Both the position numbers and the translations under genes were made by a program. The notes beneath the pieces are model-generated. The model made no database searches and was not told the DNA's origin. It was given only the letters and a program-made list of their open reading frames with translations. A DNA stretch of 64,000 nucleotides from positions 232,852,335 to 232,916,334 of the forward strand of contig CM060922.1 in the NCBI GenBank assembly GCA_030737875.1, in the 5' to 3' direction. How positions within the stretch are numbered: the stretch's first letter is position 1; each line of letters opens with the position of its first letter. Of this stretch, positions 35,837 through 48,380 are shown piece after piece. This stretch comes from Allium sativum. Lineage: Eukaryota; Streptophyta; Magnoliopsida; Asparagales; Amaryllidaceae.

Positions 35837-36240
35837 CCCATCGGCCAATCAAAATTTTTATACCAAAAAAAAAGAAAATCCTTTATTTTTCTCTCTCCCC
35901 GATATCGATTCACGGCGGAAAACCGCTCGTGCCTTCTCTCCTCCGTTCCTCCTCCTACAAGCAAAATTACGCCTTCCTCCTGTTGAAGATTTTGAAGAGC
36001 ACGAGAAGATCTTCAAATCCATATATAGTTTGGATTTTTTCATTGTGTGGATTGGAAGAACCGACGTCAAGAAGTTCAGCACTTCGAACCGCCGCCGCAT
36101 CCTCCTCCATGCGTCGAAGTGGCCCCTACCTACCTCCGCCTGAGCGCTGTTCCGAGCACTACAAGGTGGTGTACTCCGATCGTCTCCAAGTTGCACGGAT
36201 CGAAAGAAAAATTAAAACCTAGTTTTGAAGAAATCAAGCA

Positions 36241-36242
36241 GG
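36241..36242 (+). promoter_or_regulatory. Candidate 5' splice donor in LTR
   Basis: CAAGCAG|GTATCGG, about 405 nt after the TATA box. The 3' LTR keeps it at 52225/52226. A possible acceptor lies just before the gag start: a pyrimidine-rich run (TTTTCTGTTGACC, about 40427) followed by AG at 40464-40465. Confidence 0.4.
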
Positions 36243-36594
36243 TATCGGCTGATTTTATTTAATTTGATTTTAACATCTTTAAACCGTCGCAAACTTTGAA
36301 AAATCATATCTTTTTCGTTCATTAACGAAATTCGATGAAACAGGAAACATCGTGACCGTGTGGACGCCTTCTACATTTTAGAAGAGACCGCATATTTTTC
36401 TGAGCCTTCTGCTATTTTTGGTGGAGTGGAACCCAATGTGAGATTTCTAATTTATAAACGATATGGAAAACGACGATGTATAAATTATATAGTCGATGTA
36501 TGAGTTATATAAGCGTTGTATAAGTCGTATGTTCGATGTATAAGTTGTATATGCATCGAAAAAATTATATATGTGTTGAAATAGAAGTGAATTG

Positions 36595-36595
<1 letters not shown>

Positions 36596-36649
<54 letters not shown>
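36596..36649. repeat. (AT)n microsatellite in 5' LTR
   Basis: About 54 nt here against about 23 nt in the 3' LTR (52603-52625). Confidence 0.95.
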
Positions 36650-36650
<1 letters not shown>

Positions 36651-39600
36651 GCCCCTCGTCCACAAACCATGGACGATATTTATTGGTTGTGATTGGTGTG
36701 AAAATTGATTGGTAGCGAATGGTTGTTTGGGATTGTTTGTGGTTGATATTGATTGATTGTGGTTGAAAAATACCCATTTGCGGTTGAGAAATATTTGGTT
36801 GAAACCACATAGGATTAGTTTGTGGAACTGAAATAAATATATACATGCCGCCTGCGTGCGAACTAGATGCATGATTCTCATTGTCAAAAACCGCGAGGTT
36901 TTAAGGTAGAGCGAGGAGCCGTACTAGGGACGGTCCCGGTTTTAACTACCCTGCCGTTATGCTGCCGAAATTTTGAATAATATTCATGTGTTTGAATTAT
37001 TTTCATTTGCTGAAACTATATTTATTCGTTGAATAGAAAACCTTCATGTGTTGAATCGATATTCATTCGTTGATTAGAAATTCATGTGTTGAATGGTCTT
37101 CGTGTTTTAAATATAAAAATCACATTTTTATCTATGTATAGAACTATAGAAAACCTTCATGTGTTGAATCAATATTCATTCGTTGAATAGAATATTCATA
37201 TGTTGAATGGTATTCATATTTTGAAATAAATTGTTTTATAATAAAAATCCTATTTTTATCACCTATATAAACAATATAAAGAAATAGTGTTTTGAAATGA
37301 ATTGTTTTACAATAAAAATCACACTTTTATTATATACATGAATTGTTGAAATGTGAAGTGTTAAAAATAACAACTCGTTCAAATAAATATGCATGAGTTG
37401 AAATATTCATTAATTAGCTAATGATATGATTTTTGCCTATGCATGCAACATTAGAACGAATGGTGTTTTTAAACCAAATGGAATCAAATATGAAGTTGAA
37501 TGGAGAATGATAAATGATAAGAACTGTATATATGTACATGCATATTTATTGAACAGGTTATAGCAAAAGGGGCTAGAGAAGAGGAATAAAATTTTGTGCC
37601 CGACAAATAGGTACACATTTACTGTTTTGTTTGGGTGATGATTTTATGAGCCTGTTGGCTAGCCGCTTGGCTTTTTCTTTTTCTTTTTGACATGAGACGC
37701 CCGTGTGGCTACTTGGGAATTTTCCCAGCCCCTCCCGTACAAAGGAGGTTATGGCGAAATATTTCGAAATTTAAAGGCGTTAGTGAAATATTTGAAGTGA
37801 AAACGATATTGAAATTGTTGAATGAACTATATTTATATAATTATATAAATATAAATAAAATTAAAACGAAACGTGGCCTTGCAGTTCGTGTTTTGAAACC
37901 GTGATTTCAAACAACTAGTGCGGGGAATCCGACCATTGGATTTTCCCGAAACCGCAACCGTTGGGTTCACCTTGGAAATATCTTTCCAACGGCACCAACT
38001 TTGTAAAAATCCAACGGTTGGATTGTCTGGAATGTTTAATTCAAATCTGAAGAAAAACAGCGCCAGAAACGATTATATTTATATATATATATATATAATT
38101 ATATTTAATTGAATAACGACGCTGCAGTTCGTATTTTGAAATCGAAACTTCAAACGATTATACCGGGAGATCCGACCGTCGGATTTTCCCGAAACTGGAA
38201 CCGTTAGATTCGTTTTGAAAAGATCTTTCTAATGGTGTAAATTGTGGGAAGATCCAACAGTTAGATTTTCAGATATGTGTAAATCAAATCTGAAGAAAAA
38301 CAGCGCCACGGCCGCGTTATGGCCCGAAGCGTCATTTTGAATAAATTGGCTATTTTAAAATAAATAAAAATAGCGATAAATTGTTTTAAAATATCATAAA
38401 CAATATGGAATGGAAATAAACTGAATTTGCTTGATTTATGTGGTATTTGATGGTTGAATGTGTTTGGTGTGAAAATTACATTAAAGAACAAAATTGGTGT
38501 TGTCGAATGATTTAACCATTGAAATAAATTGATTTGAAATTCTAAATATACGTGAATTATTTGAAAATGCCGAGTTAATTCTCATTTCAAATAACTGACC
38601 GACGATTGAAATTCGAAGATGAAGACGATGGACGAAGACCGGAGATCTTCAGCTCGTTTGGATGGTAACCGAGGTCCTGATTGGGAGGCATCCCGAAATA
38701 CGGATAATGAGTGGTGATCGTCCAGACGTACGTGATGATCGATGGGTTTGCGAGGTATTTAGTGCCTCCGGTTTTGTTCAGATCCAGAACGGACTTGTAA
38801 ATGGACGGTGTGTCTGACATTGGATTTTATTCTATGTTGATTGATCTCTATCAAATATACATCTGTTTGGCGGCGGAGGATTTATTCTTTTGCTTAACGC
38901 CCTTCTATGAAACGCACGAGCTCAGAGGTTGTATATCGATGGACATCAGTCGCATGGCATGAATTGCCTGTGTGGCATGCTAAGATGCAGTGATCAGGGC
39001 TTCTGTTGAAAAGCAAAGTCTTGTGGTGATGATCAAAGCGCCGCCTGTATGGCGTAGCTTTTTGTATAACGTGAATTCGCGAGCCTCACACCCCGGTATG
39101 AACCAGAAACGGGAGAAGGACCTCAGGGAGGGCATGCGTTTCTTCCTAGCTAGGGTGGTGTCAGTGACCTACCAGCCCTGACATTTATATACTTTTCACC
39201 TGTGTGGTTGTTGCTGTTGCGAGGTGCCTCAGTTTGATCGGACGACCCGGGTCCGGTGGAGTCATTCGTTGGCTCGTTTACGCCCCAAAGGGCAGGGAAA
39301 CGTATTGTTCTGGTATAATAATCCACATCGGTGGACCGGCCCTGACGATCCAAGGGTCACTCGAGCTCTGATCCTGAGACTCGGGCTAGGCAGTCTCGAA
39401 TTCGGTAAGGACTATCTTTTGCCTTGGTTCATGAAAGAAATCCAATTTCCAAATACGACATCGTGCGGTTTTGATTGTATATATATATATGGCGACATGA
39501 TATATGGTACCCATGTCGCCTAGGATTGATAGTTATGATTCGAAGTTGTTTTTGAAAGATATAAACACTAGTAATAATATCAAATGCTTTTGTTTTATTC

Positions 39601-40227
39601 GTATCAATCATATTTTGGCCATTATAAGGTAAAAACTCTATCCTCCGGTTTGCGTTGCATTGTGTGATGGGAACTGAGTCTTATAATGGCTTCATTTTTA
39701 TAAAAAGCATTGCGATGGTTAAAAGAATGATTTGTTTTAAAGCACTGGCAATCCAATGGAGTAAACCCGTTCCACGAAAGTGGCGTGGTCCTGTGATTAG
39801 CCAATTATATATGTGTTGAGTGGATTTCTCATACCAGTCCCATGACTGACTCGTAGTTTGTTTCACTTTCAAACTCGGGTGCCCCTTTTTCTATACGGGC
39901 AGCCTTGTATTCAGGTTTAGCTGGTTTTCTCTACATAGCTGGAGCTGAAGATGGATTCTATCATTTATCTCTTTTTATGCTGTTCAGCTCTTATTGTACA
40001 TATTTTGTTTGTTTTCCGCTGTAGACATTTATGTATAGCTGAACTGTATTTGTACTAAGTAAGATCCTGTATACTGAGTAACTCTGTTGATTACTTTTAT
40101 CCAGTATATTCTATTGTTCATTATCTGGTGTATTTATTTAATTCTGTTCTACTATTTTCTGTTTCTGTGTTATATTTCAAACATAACCCTTGTCTCCGTC
40201 AGTACGGGATTTGGGGTCATCACAACG

Positions 40228-40240
40228 TGGTATCGGAGCT
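40228..40240 (+). other. Primer binding site of the gag-only element
   Basis: TGGTATCGGAGCT, three bases after the LTR end; a one-base variant of the Met-tRNA type site TGGTATCAGAGC. Confidence 0.85.
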
Positions 40241-40475
40241 TTGGTTAAGCTTAGTTCTGGAATATAACATATTAACGAACTCGTCAGAAATAGAACCAGT
40301 AGTGTTCTAGGACGGGAAACTCATTACAGATAGGATCAGTAGTATCTTAGTATGAGTAGCAGAATGAAATAACATCTAGATAGACGCATCTACATTCAAG
40401 TATTTGTCTCTATATTTTGAAATATCTTTTCTGTTGACCTGACACTTGATCTGCAATTTGCAAAGGAGCTAGAAA

Positions 40476-41111
40476 ATGAGTGCCAGAAACAAAAGAAATA
40501 CTGACCTGGATATTGAAGTTCTATTTATGAAATATAGAAATCAGGGTGGAAAGCCATTCTCGGGCGAAGAATCTATCATGAGAACACAAGCATGGATTCG
40601 TTCGGTTGAGAAAATCTTTGAAGGATTAAAGCTGAGGGATGACCAGAAAAGATTACTGGCCTCCTGGGCACTCAAAGATGAAGCTTTGTTCTGGTGGGAT
40701 TCAGTTATTAAGTATAATCTAGAAGGTGATATCACCTGGGATAAATTCAAAGTGATTTTCCTAGAAAGATTTACTCCTCCAGAAGCAACTGAGCGCCTAT
40801 GTGATGAATTTTCTTATTTGATACAAGGTGATATGACCATCCCAGAATATCATAAGAAATTCAACGAACTTTCTCACTTTGCCCCTCATCTAATTGAAAA
40901 TCTTATTGACTCAGGTGCAAGGTACATTTACCCTACTTTGCATTACCATTTAATTCTCTACTCTGTTGTTATTTTCTTTTCATGGATGTGCACTTTTAAA
41001 TTCTATAGTCTGAATGATTTTAAAAAGAGTATAGAAGTTGATCAGAATGGTTTTGAAAAGTTAAAAACAAATTGCTTGTTGGTTGTGTTGTGTGTTAGTA
41101 AATTTGATTAA
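40476..41111 (+). CDS. Truncated Ty3/gypsy gag with foreign C-terminal tail
   Basis: The frame opens with ATG at 40476, 235 nt after the primer site. Residues about 34-146 are a clear retrotransposon gag (capsid) domain: TQAWIRSVEKIFEGL, then WALKDEALFWWDS (Trp64, Trp73, Trp74), TWDKFKVIFLERF (Trp88) and PEYHKKFNELSHFAPHLI. In the family this domain continues to a longer C-terminus and a zinc knuckle. Here homology stops at about residue 146 (nt 40914) and the last 65 residues are hydrophobic and unrelated, so the frame runs across a deletion junction. Protease, reverse transcriptase, RNase H and integrase are absent. The protein might still assemble particles, but it lacks the nucleic-acid-binding knuckle; expression is unknown. 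Confidence 0.85.
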   Translation: MSARNKRNTDLDIEVLFMKYRNQGGKPFSGEESIMRTQAWIRSVEKIFEGLKLRDDQKRLLASWALKDEALFWWDSVIKYNLEGDITWDKFKVIFLERFTPPEATERLCDEFSYLIQGDMTIPEYHKKFNELSHFAPHLIENLIDSGARYIYPTLHYHLILYSVVIFFSWMCTFKFYSLNDFKKSIEVDQNGFEKLKTNCLLVVLCVSKFD

Positions 41112-41239
41112 TTAAAATTATTGAAACGATAGTTAATTGAATCAACAATAGAATAATGTTGTAATTTATTCGATTATATCACACATTGAACTGATTTAAA
41201 GATAGATGGAAATATATATACTTGTGCATTATATATGTT

Positions 41240-41930
41240 TGAACAGGAAAATGGATAGCTGTTGAGTAAAGATTTTATTTGCGTGCCCGACAAATAGGTA
41301 AACCTTAATGAGTTGGATGCGAAATATTATTATATCAACTCCTGTGAATGCCATTGGATGCGGAGTGCTGGTTTTTCTGTGTGAGATAATAAACGTTGCC
41401 ATAGGATAGTAACAATTAATTTTGAACTATATTGCATGGCATACTTCTAGAAGATAGGCATACTTCATCATATACCACATAAGCATTTGGAGCTTGTGTG
41501 ACGAGGTGGAAGATTTACCATGCGAGCGAGAGGCTTGTATGGCGATGACTATATTTTACAGGTGGAACTGATGACAGATATGGACTATTTAAATTGTAAT
41601 GATTAAATTGCCAGATTAATAAAAACCCCACACGGGTCTGGAGTTGACAATAATCAAGTCTCTCTAGTTATTAGATACGGCACATGGACTATTTATTTCC
41701 CCCACGGGGCAGGGTGACGAGAATTTATTCTCTGGATTTATTATCAGTACATGCTCCCCTATAAACACCAGAATATATCACTATAAATATGTGTATGCTT
41801 ATTAGGATTTATTGGGTACCTAATACGGCCCAATAAATTTCCAAACCTCTCTCCGTACAAAGGAGGTTATGGCGAAATTTTTCGAAAATTCCGGGTGTTA
41901 GCCAAATTTTTGAAGAATTTGAAATTTCTC
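41240..41930 (+). repeat. LTR-related sequence inside the interior of the gag-only element
   Basis: Between the gag remnant and the polypurine tract, the interior contains stretches also found in this element's LTR: TGCCCGACAAATAGGTA at 41284-41300 equals 37597-37613, and a 26-nt stretch at 41853-41878 equals 37735-37760, with diverged similarity around both. Their order is kept but spacing differs (about 570 against 138 bp). The interior therefore seems to include part of an older or related LTR. Confidence 0.65.
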
Positions 41931-42040
41931 AGAAACTGAAAAGTTGGAGAATTGAAGCCAGATCGAACGTAGAGTTGAGTAATCAAACAACTTTCGACTT
42001 TGTTCCTTTTCGGGGACGAAAAGCTTTAAGTGGGGGAGAT

Positions 42041-42988
42041 TGTAACGACCCAGAAAATCTGAACCAATTTAAAAATTTTAAATTGGCTGAAATAATGGAT
42101 TTTAAATATTTAAAATAAATATTTTAAATAATGGCAATGAAAAGTGATTTTGAATCGACAATTGAAAACGAATATAATTAATTATAATTATAAACAAGGC
42201 CTGAAAAGGCGCTGCAGTTTCAAAAATTGAATTCAAACTTTGTCGGACTGTACCGGGTGCAAAACAAAACGGATTTTAGAGAAACCAAAAATATCTAAAT
42301 TTGTTAGTGAATACCTTTCTAACGAATCTGAAAAAACGAATTTTCATAACGGAAAGCAAAAGTTATGGCCAAATGAAATTTCAGAAAGGTCGCTATGGAA
42401 TTCATATAGCCCGGGAAATTGGCCATTTTGCATACGACCTCGGAATTCGACGAAACCACTTTTGTTGGATCCGGGATGTGAAGTTATTGCTAGGGTTCAA
42501 ATTTCATAATTTTTGAAGCTAGTATGTGAGCGTGGCAAAGGAAAATGTGTTTTGGTCAATTACAGTTAAATTGGATCGACCAGAAATGGGCCTTTTCGCA
42601 AACGGTCTCAGAATTCGACGAAACTAGTTTTGTTGGGACCGTATTGTCAAAACATAGCTAGATTTATTTTTCTGGAATTTTTCGAATTAGTTTGTGGCCC
42701 TGGTAAATTGAAATGTACGTTCAAATTAAATATTGAATGTTATATATTTTAATTTGAAGGAAAACTGGCTGAAACAGTCGAATGGGCCTACGAAACATAA
42801 TCCATTGTGTTCGGAATGGGGGTAAAACGCTAGGGACGACAGTCGTTGGGTTTAGATTGGTGGTCGCGTCAGAAAACCCCTTATAAAACCCATCAGCCAA
42901 TCAAAATTTTTATATATAAAAAAAAGAAAATCCTTTAATTTTCTCTCTCCCCGATATCGATTCACGGCGGAAAACCGCTCATGCCTTC
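42041..42988 (+). repeat. 3' LTR of the gag-only element, left part
   Basis: Starts TGTAACGACCC after the polypurine tract and matches 34993-35938. It is cut at 42988 by the nested LARD-like element and resumes at 51916/51921. TATA box at 42882-42888. Confidence 0.92.
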
Positions 42989-43829
42989 TGTTAGACCAAA
43001 AAATGGTTCTAACACCCAAATTATCGTATTTAGAGCGTAGGATATGAAGAAATAACTGAAAAAAGTGAGAGAAAAGCAAGACAACAGGATTTTTATAGTG
43101 GTTCGGCGTTAACAAGCCTACATCCACTTCATAGTTTCTCATTTCATTCATGGATTACAATTATAAGGAATTCAATTACTCAATCGCTCAAATACAATGA
43201 ATAATTCTCTCCGAATTCATTGATTTTCATTGGAGAAGAAGGTGGTTATTGGTGGGGGAATTCGGCCATGGCTACCATGAATGAATGAAATGCCAAAAGT
43301 CCCTTCAAATGGCCATATTGTGGTGTATTTATAGCTGTAGATAAGCTCTGGGCGCTTCCGGTTCGGATGGGCCACGTGGCGTGACCAGAGGAGATCTCAG
43401 AAGTAGTGGAGAACGTGGAAAAGTGGTTACCAGGTCGTGCTTTGCCAAGTGGAGTCCGATCCGCAATTGTAGGAGTCTATTATGCCAAAAGAAGAGGTCA
43501 AACTCCGTGTGCAGAAGCAAGTCCAGTCGGTTCGGATCGGATCCGAACCGAACCAGTTGTTCGAGCAGAATGCTTGCACGCACTTTTGTGCAGAATACTT
43601 CAGGCGGTTCGGGTAGAGGGTACTCCGATCCGATCCGGGGAGGGGGATCCGATCCGATCCGAAAGCAGGAATCCGATCTGATCCGAATGGGGGATCCGAT
43701 CCGATGACATTTGCATGAATAATTCAAATTTTCCATCTTTCTATCACTCCATCCAAGTGATCGCCAATCAATGTAAGTTCATACTCAAGTCCCTAACTTT
43801 GGGTAGCCTGGTCACAAAGCAGGCTAACA
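42989..43829 (-). repeat. 3' LTR (sense minus) of the LARD-like element
   Basis: 841 bp, TG...CA. Contains a GATCC/GGATC repeat block (about 43530-43705) and a minus-strand TATA box (TATAAATA, 43326-43333). Confidence 0.93.
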
Positions 43830-43843
43830 TTTTGCCCCCCAAA

Positions 43844-45126
43844 GTACATCTTGTTGCAAATAAGATGTGCTTTGAATAAGTCGAGATGATTCTTTTTGGA
43901 TCTTTTTCTGTATAAATGGCTTGTCATATGCCGCATTGCTTCCGTTGATGCTTATCGGGCCAAATTTCATGGCTAAAGTGGTCAAGATGGTCAAGTAATC
44001 GTTTAGACTTTGTCGAATCAAGAGGTAGAATTCCTTCATCATAGGTTATGTGGTATGTTTGGCTCCCGTGTGAGATCGTACATGTTAAAGTTGATGCCAA
44101 ACGACGCCATCTTCCTAAACAAGTCAAGCGCATTGCTAAGCTAAGATTTCTTTAGTGTATAAGGCAATGTATACAATAGTCGTCCAAGTCACCGTTCGGA
44201 TAGAGCGCATCAGAGTCGGCATATGAATTTGTCATTTTTGCTTGGATCTGGACAATCTTGATATCAGGATATTAATCTAGGACTCCATGATTACATCTAA
44301 TCGTAATAATAGTGCATTCGAAAGCCATGATCACTTCAGATTGTTTTATAGTCCCGTGATCACATACGAGTCAGTGCGAGTGTTGAAAACATGCAAGCCA
44401 CTAGCTGGTAGGATTATCACAATTGTAAAGCAGCAGAGGAGTTCATCATACTCTCCGTTTGATGCAGTTGTAGATCAAGTCTTTGAATTCTTGCTTGATC
44501 CGTAATTTCGCTCACTTGGATGGTCGGGATGAATCAAGTCATATTCTAAAGGTATAATGTATATGTTCTGAATCATGCATTGAGTTAGGTTCATGTTTAA
44601 AGTCAATCTGTCGGTTGAAGTTGATGTTCCTAGCATTAATGGAGGACGAGCAAAGTCAGTGCTTATACCCCCAGCATTGTTGGGGGTTATGATAGGTCAA
44701 TCAGACATCCAATCTTTTAGCCTTTATAATTTTTTCTGCCGCATCGGGTTAGATATGTAGGTTCAACAATCTTAATCACCCTGTGTCGTTATGTGCACAT
44801 TCCCAAGTCATCAAGGGTTGGAGTTGTATATGCGAATGGTCGAATCACATTCGCGTTGGGGTCAACCCATCTGTTTAGCCAGAAAGCAGTGATCGCCTTA
44901 CTGAGTATATCAGCAAACTTAGATACTCTCCTCGCATCAGCTGCAGAGTTGAGTAAGCTCGTCAGTCGTGCAAGCGAGCGAACATCGTTAGTGAGTTATT
45001 CGAGTTCCTTCGTTCACGCTTTGGCATAATCTGAAATGGCCATCATAGTCTTGTTGAGTCTATCTCCCGTGCTTGGTTCCATTAAGCTTGATAATCAAGA
45101 CCGCGGGCCCCAATTAATGACATTGG
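43844..45126 (-). other. LARD interior downstream of gag remnant, no pol
   Basis: This is where protease, reverse transcriptase and integrase should lie, but only 1.3 kb is present and no pol motif is visible in any frame. Confidence 0.5.
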
Positions 45127-45538
45127 TCATTTCCAGAATTGTAAATTCTTGTTAGTATTTCCTGGGGCTTTTCTTTTTCCTTTATTATTTGAAGAGTCAG
45201 ATGGTGCTCCATTCTGTCGTGAAGACATTGAGATCATCCATTTCAACATTAGCACACTCTTATTGCACGAATCTGTCTGTCTCAGGATAGTATTTTCCAA
45301 CGTTTCTAGGAGAATCTCATGATAGAGAGATACCAAGGTTTGTTTCAGAGGTGAATTCGCCAAGTCCTCTTGGTGGGTCTCGATGTAAAGCGATTTTGAA
45401 GTTTGAGATATCCAGAATACCGGATACTACAACAATCAACGCCATATATGGTCCAGGTCGATTTACCGATGCCACTGCGGCGTTGAATCTTTCAAGGAAT
45501 GCATGCAGGGTCTTGCCTGATCTCTGTTGAAGCATCAA
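45127..45538 (-). pseudogene. Degenerate gag-like remnant in the LARD-like element
   Basis: On the minus strand, LQQRSGKTLHAFLERFNAAV, then a stretch ending IALHRDPP, resembles the later part of a Ty3/gypsy gag domain (a 'QR-GE-L--F--RFN-A' pattern followed by an 'F--AL-RDPP' pattern). The frame breaks by a stop and shift near 45317, and further gag-like sequence is only hinted at upstream (around 46380-46500) and downstream. The remnant cannot be functional. Assignment rests on these patterns alone. Confidence 0.45.
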
Positions 45539-47459
45539 TTAATGTTGCCAATTTGGCCCTCGTCTTTGAGAAGTTGTCGCTAATTACCTAATTTAGCTCC
45601 AGTGCCCCCGGTATGAAGTCTTAAATTGGATGGAAGCCGGTTTCTGGCTTCTTGGTTGTGCATATGTAATAGCAATCAATCAGGCTTCTGTTTTTTAATT
45701 CTGGATGGTGATCCGCTACTTGGATGTATGCGGTTTGCTCTTGAGGAGCCATTCTTCTGCTTATAGTCTGGGTTATTGTGAAGCTCAGATAATCGTAAAT
45801 GTGCCTAAGGCTGGTAGATAGTCAGATGATGATGTTCGAAGCTCTTATCCTGTACTCCCCATCCATGGGGATTTTACTAAACGGTGGTCATCAAATCCAC
45901 GTATTCTCTGAATTCATACTCCCTCATCGAGCTGTGAGTTAGGGTTTGATAGAAAATGATTTATTCGTGTCCAGCTCATGTTAGTCCTTGGTCTCCCACC
46001 CAAGCTTTGAGGTTCGGAGTCGGATGGCAATAAAGTTAGACTATAGCTTTCTCGAATGCTCTCGTCTTCCCCCTACATGGGGAGCCTCATGTTGAGGTTG
46101 AGCTGGATTTTAAACATTCCTCCGAATTGGAGCAAATGTTGGTCGGGCTCCGCTTAAGTTTTTCGGCGGCTCTTACATATCCATCGTTTTCATCCAAAAT
46201 GTCACGATCGGAAGTTGCATGTTACAAATACCTGGGAGGAGGTTGGTTTTATCTTTGTTTCATCAAAGACGACCATGCTAACTTGTCCTAGGGTCTCATA
46301 TTATCTGGACCACGGGGCAGGGAGCGTATGAGCCAAGTTCATTGTCGTTTGAATTCCCGTGAAGCTCGCTCTAGAGAATAAGTCGAAGCTACCAGGCCCT
46401 CCATCTATCCGAGTAGAGAAGTTATCCACCATTTTCTGTCGTTTCCGGAGAAGTTCATCTCGCTGATCCATGTGAGTTCACAAATCAGCAAGGGTACCAT
46501 CCATTTCATATCTAGCTTGACATGCTGAGGGATCATCACAAGAAGAAATCTGCTACCTTCCTTCGATCCTAGCGCCTTCTGCGCCAATATCCTCAGCACG
46601 GAAGAAATTTCTATCTTCCTTCTTCTTCGCTTTTGAGTCTGAGTGTTAGGCAATTCGCCTCCGTGCAAATTAGGAGTCAAAGCAATGGCATCTCCCTTTA
46701 CATGGGGTCTTTCAACCGGGAAGTCGGTCCGGACTAGCAAATGGACATTCACTCTGCATCCATTTCATGGTCCTCAAGCAGCCTGTGAAGATCGAGGTAT
46801 AAGTTAGTCACAGACATATAACATTTATGAATATTTTCAACAGTGGGGCCCCAGTCCGGGGGTAATGGAGAAAGGTCGGCAGTTGTATCACATCCCTTTT
46901 AAATTTAGACATGGATGCATGGAAAAGAGACATTGCTTTATAAGCTTATGTGCTCGAGTTATCCAAGTGCTCGAGTTATCGCGTTTTCTATTCAATATAT
47001 TTGCGAGGTAGCACTCGTCGTTGCACTTGGGCTATGGCCAGTCACACATGGGTGTGTATGTTGATTTGATATATCACTCTTAGGACCTCCTTTCGGTGAT
47101 TGCATTGAGTCGTGTGGGAAGCTTAGCATTAAAAGTCGACGTCATTCCTTCAAACACGACCCCTTTGTTGTTGTACGCGAGTATCCCTTGTGTCTTTGCT
47201 TTGTATCTGTACATAATCTTGCAATTCGAAAAAGAATAGTCAGCTTAGTCTTGCAAGCTACTAAGTCAATCTTTAAGTCACAAGCAATTGTAGCTCGAAA
47301 TGAAAACATGTTGAGTGCTAATCTATCTAGCATAGAATTATTAAATGTCAAAGTGTCAGGTGTCGTAGTTTGGAGGTATAGTGTCTGTAGCCTCCATTTA
47401 ACTTTGAAACACGGATCGCGTCCGAAGCGTGTTTGAAGTTAATTCAGAAATCTATGTCC

Positions 47460-48380
47460 GTGCCCCCAGCGTTGATGGGAGCCGGATTAAGTCATTCGGA
47501 TGTCCGATCCGTAAGTCTTTTATAATCCTGTCCTCAGTCGGAGGGCAATGAAGATTGCATGCACGTCGCAGCATTGTCCTTTATACTCTCTCCCAAGTCG
47601 TGAGAGTTAGAGTTATGGACGTCGCGGTTCGTCCTTTATACTCTCCCAAAGTCAGTTTGGGTTAGAGTTGTGGATCGAGTGGTCTTAAATCTTGGCGCGC
47701 CTGTCACACTCGTCCTAAGTTTATACTCATATCCAAGCTCTGAGGATTAGAGTTAGTCGGGCAAACAGTCGGGTCACATTTGCCTTGGCATCGTCCCTTT
47801 GCTCCTACATCAAGGGCAAAGGTCGCCATCAGGGATGGTCGATTCACGTCCCTATTGATTTTATACTCCTCCCGTCGGAAGCATGGGAAAGAGTTAAAGA
47901 CGTTTTTGGAGAGCGGTCGAGTCACACTCATCCTCGTCTTAACATTTCCCTTTTGCCCCCACATCGAAGGCAAAATTTATGTCGTTCATGTGATCGTGCC
48001 CCTGTCATTTTTGCACTCTTCACGTTGGATCAGGGGATGGAGTCATAGAACTGCTAAGTGGTTATGTCACACCCGAGTATATCTCTATGTCATGTCTGGC
48101 AAATTAAAGGCTAGATGTTGAGGATGCCTCATTTGTATGCCTATGCATAGATATGTTGAAATCATGTGCATATATTCGCTTGCCCCTACTTCAAGGGCAA
48201 AAGGTCCGTGAATGAATGGTCGAACTTCATTTATGTCAGGTTGTTGGCATCAGGAGGGAGAATAGTTGAATCACGTTCGTCAAAGCTTTACGCCCTCCGA
48301 CTAAACCATGGAAGGAGTAGTTGGCACCAAACTTCGGGCACCTGCATCATTCATATCGCATGAGTTAGTTATGTCCATAA
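47460..48380. repeat. Degenerate repeats with GGGCAA/TTGCCC inverted motifs
   Basis: Phrases such as TCCTTTATACTCTC, GAGTTAGAGTT and TTGCCC...GGGCAA recur every 100-200 bp. Examples of the inverted motif lie at 47800-47822, 47950-47975 and 48180-48202. The repeats are too diverged to give a clear period by eye. Confidence 0.5.

Larger units (their letters stand above)
34993..40224 (+). repeat. 5' LTR of the gag-only element (5232 bp)
   Basis: Starts TGTAATGACCC and ends GGTCATCACA. It parallels 42041-56212 over its whole length with roughly 2% differences in stretches compared by eye. It contains a TATA box (35830), a splice donor (36242), a long AT microsatellite (36596-36649), imperfect direct repeats in the 37000-37330 part, and several short low-value reading frames that are not genes. 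Confidence 0.93.

Noticed and set aside
36447..36887. 146-codon minus-strand frame containing a long YIYIYI run, and its equivalent at 52431-52865
   Set aside because: The frame runs through an AT microsatellite inside an LTR; the rest is low-complexity and differs between LTR copies.
43329..43736. 135-codon minus-strand frame and overlapping plus-strand frames of 91-108 codons, repeated at 51415-51944
   Set aside because: Open frames on both strands come from the GATCC-type repeats in an LTR, which lack stop codons in several frames.
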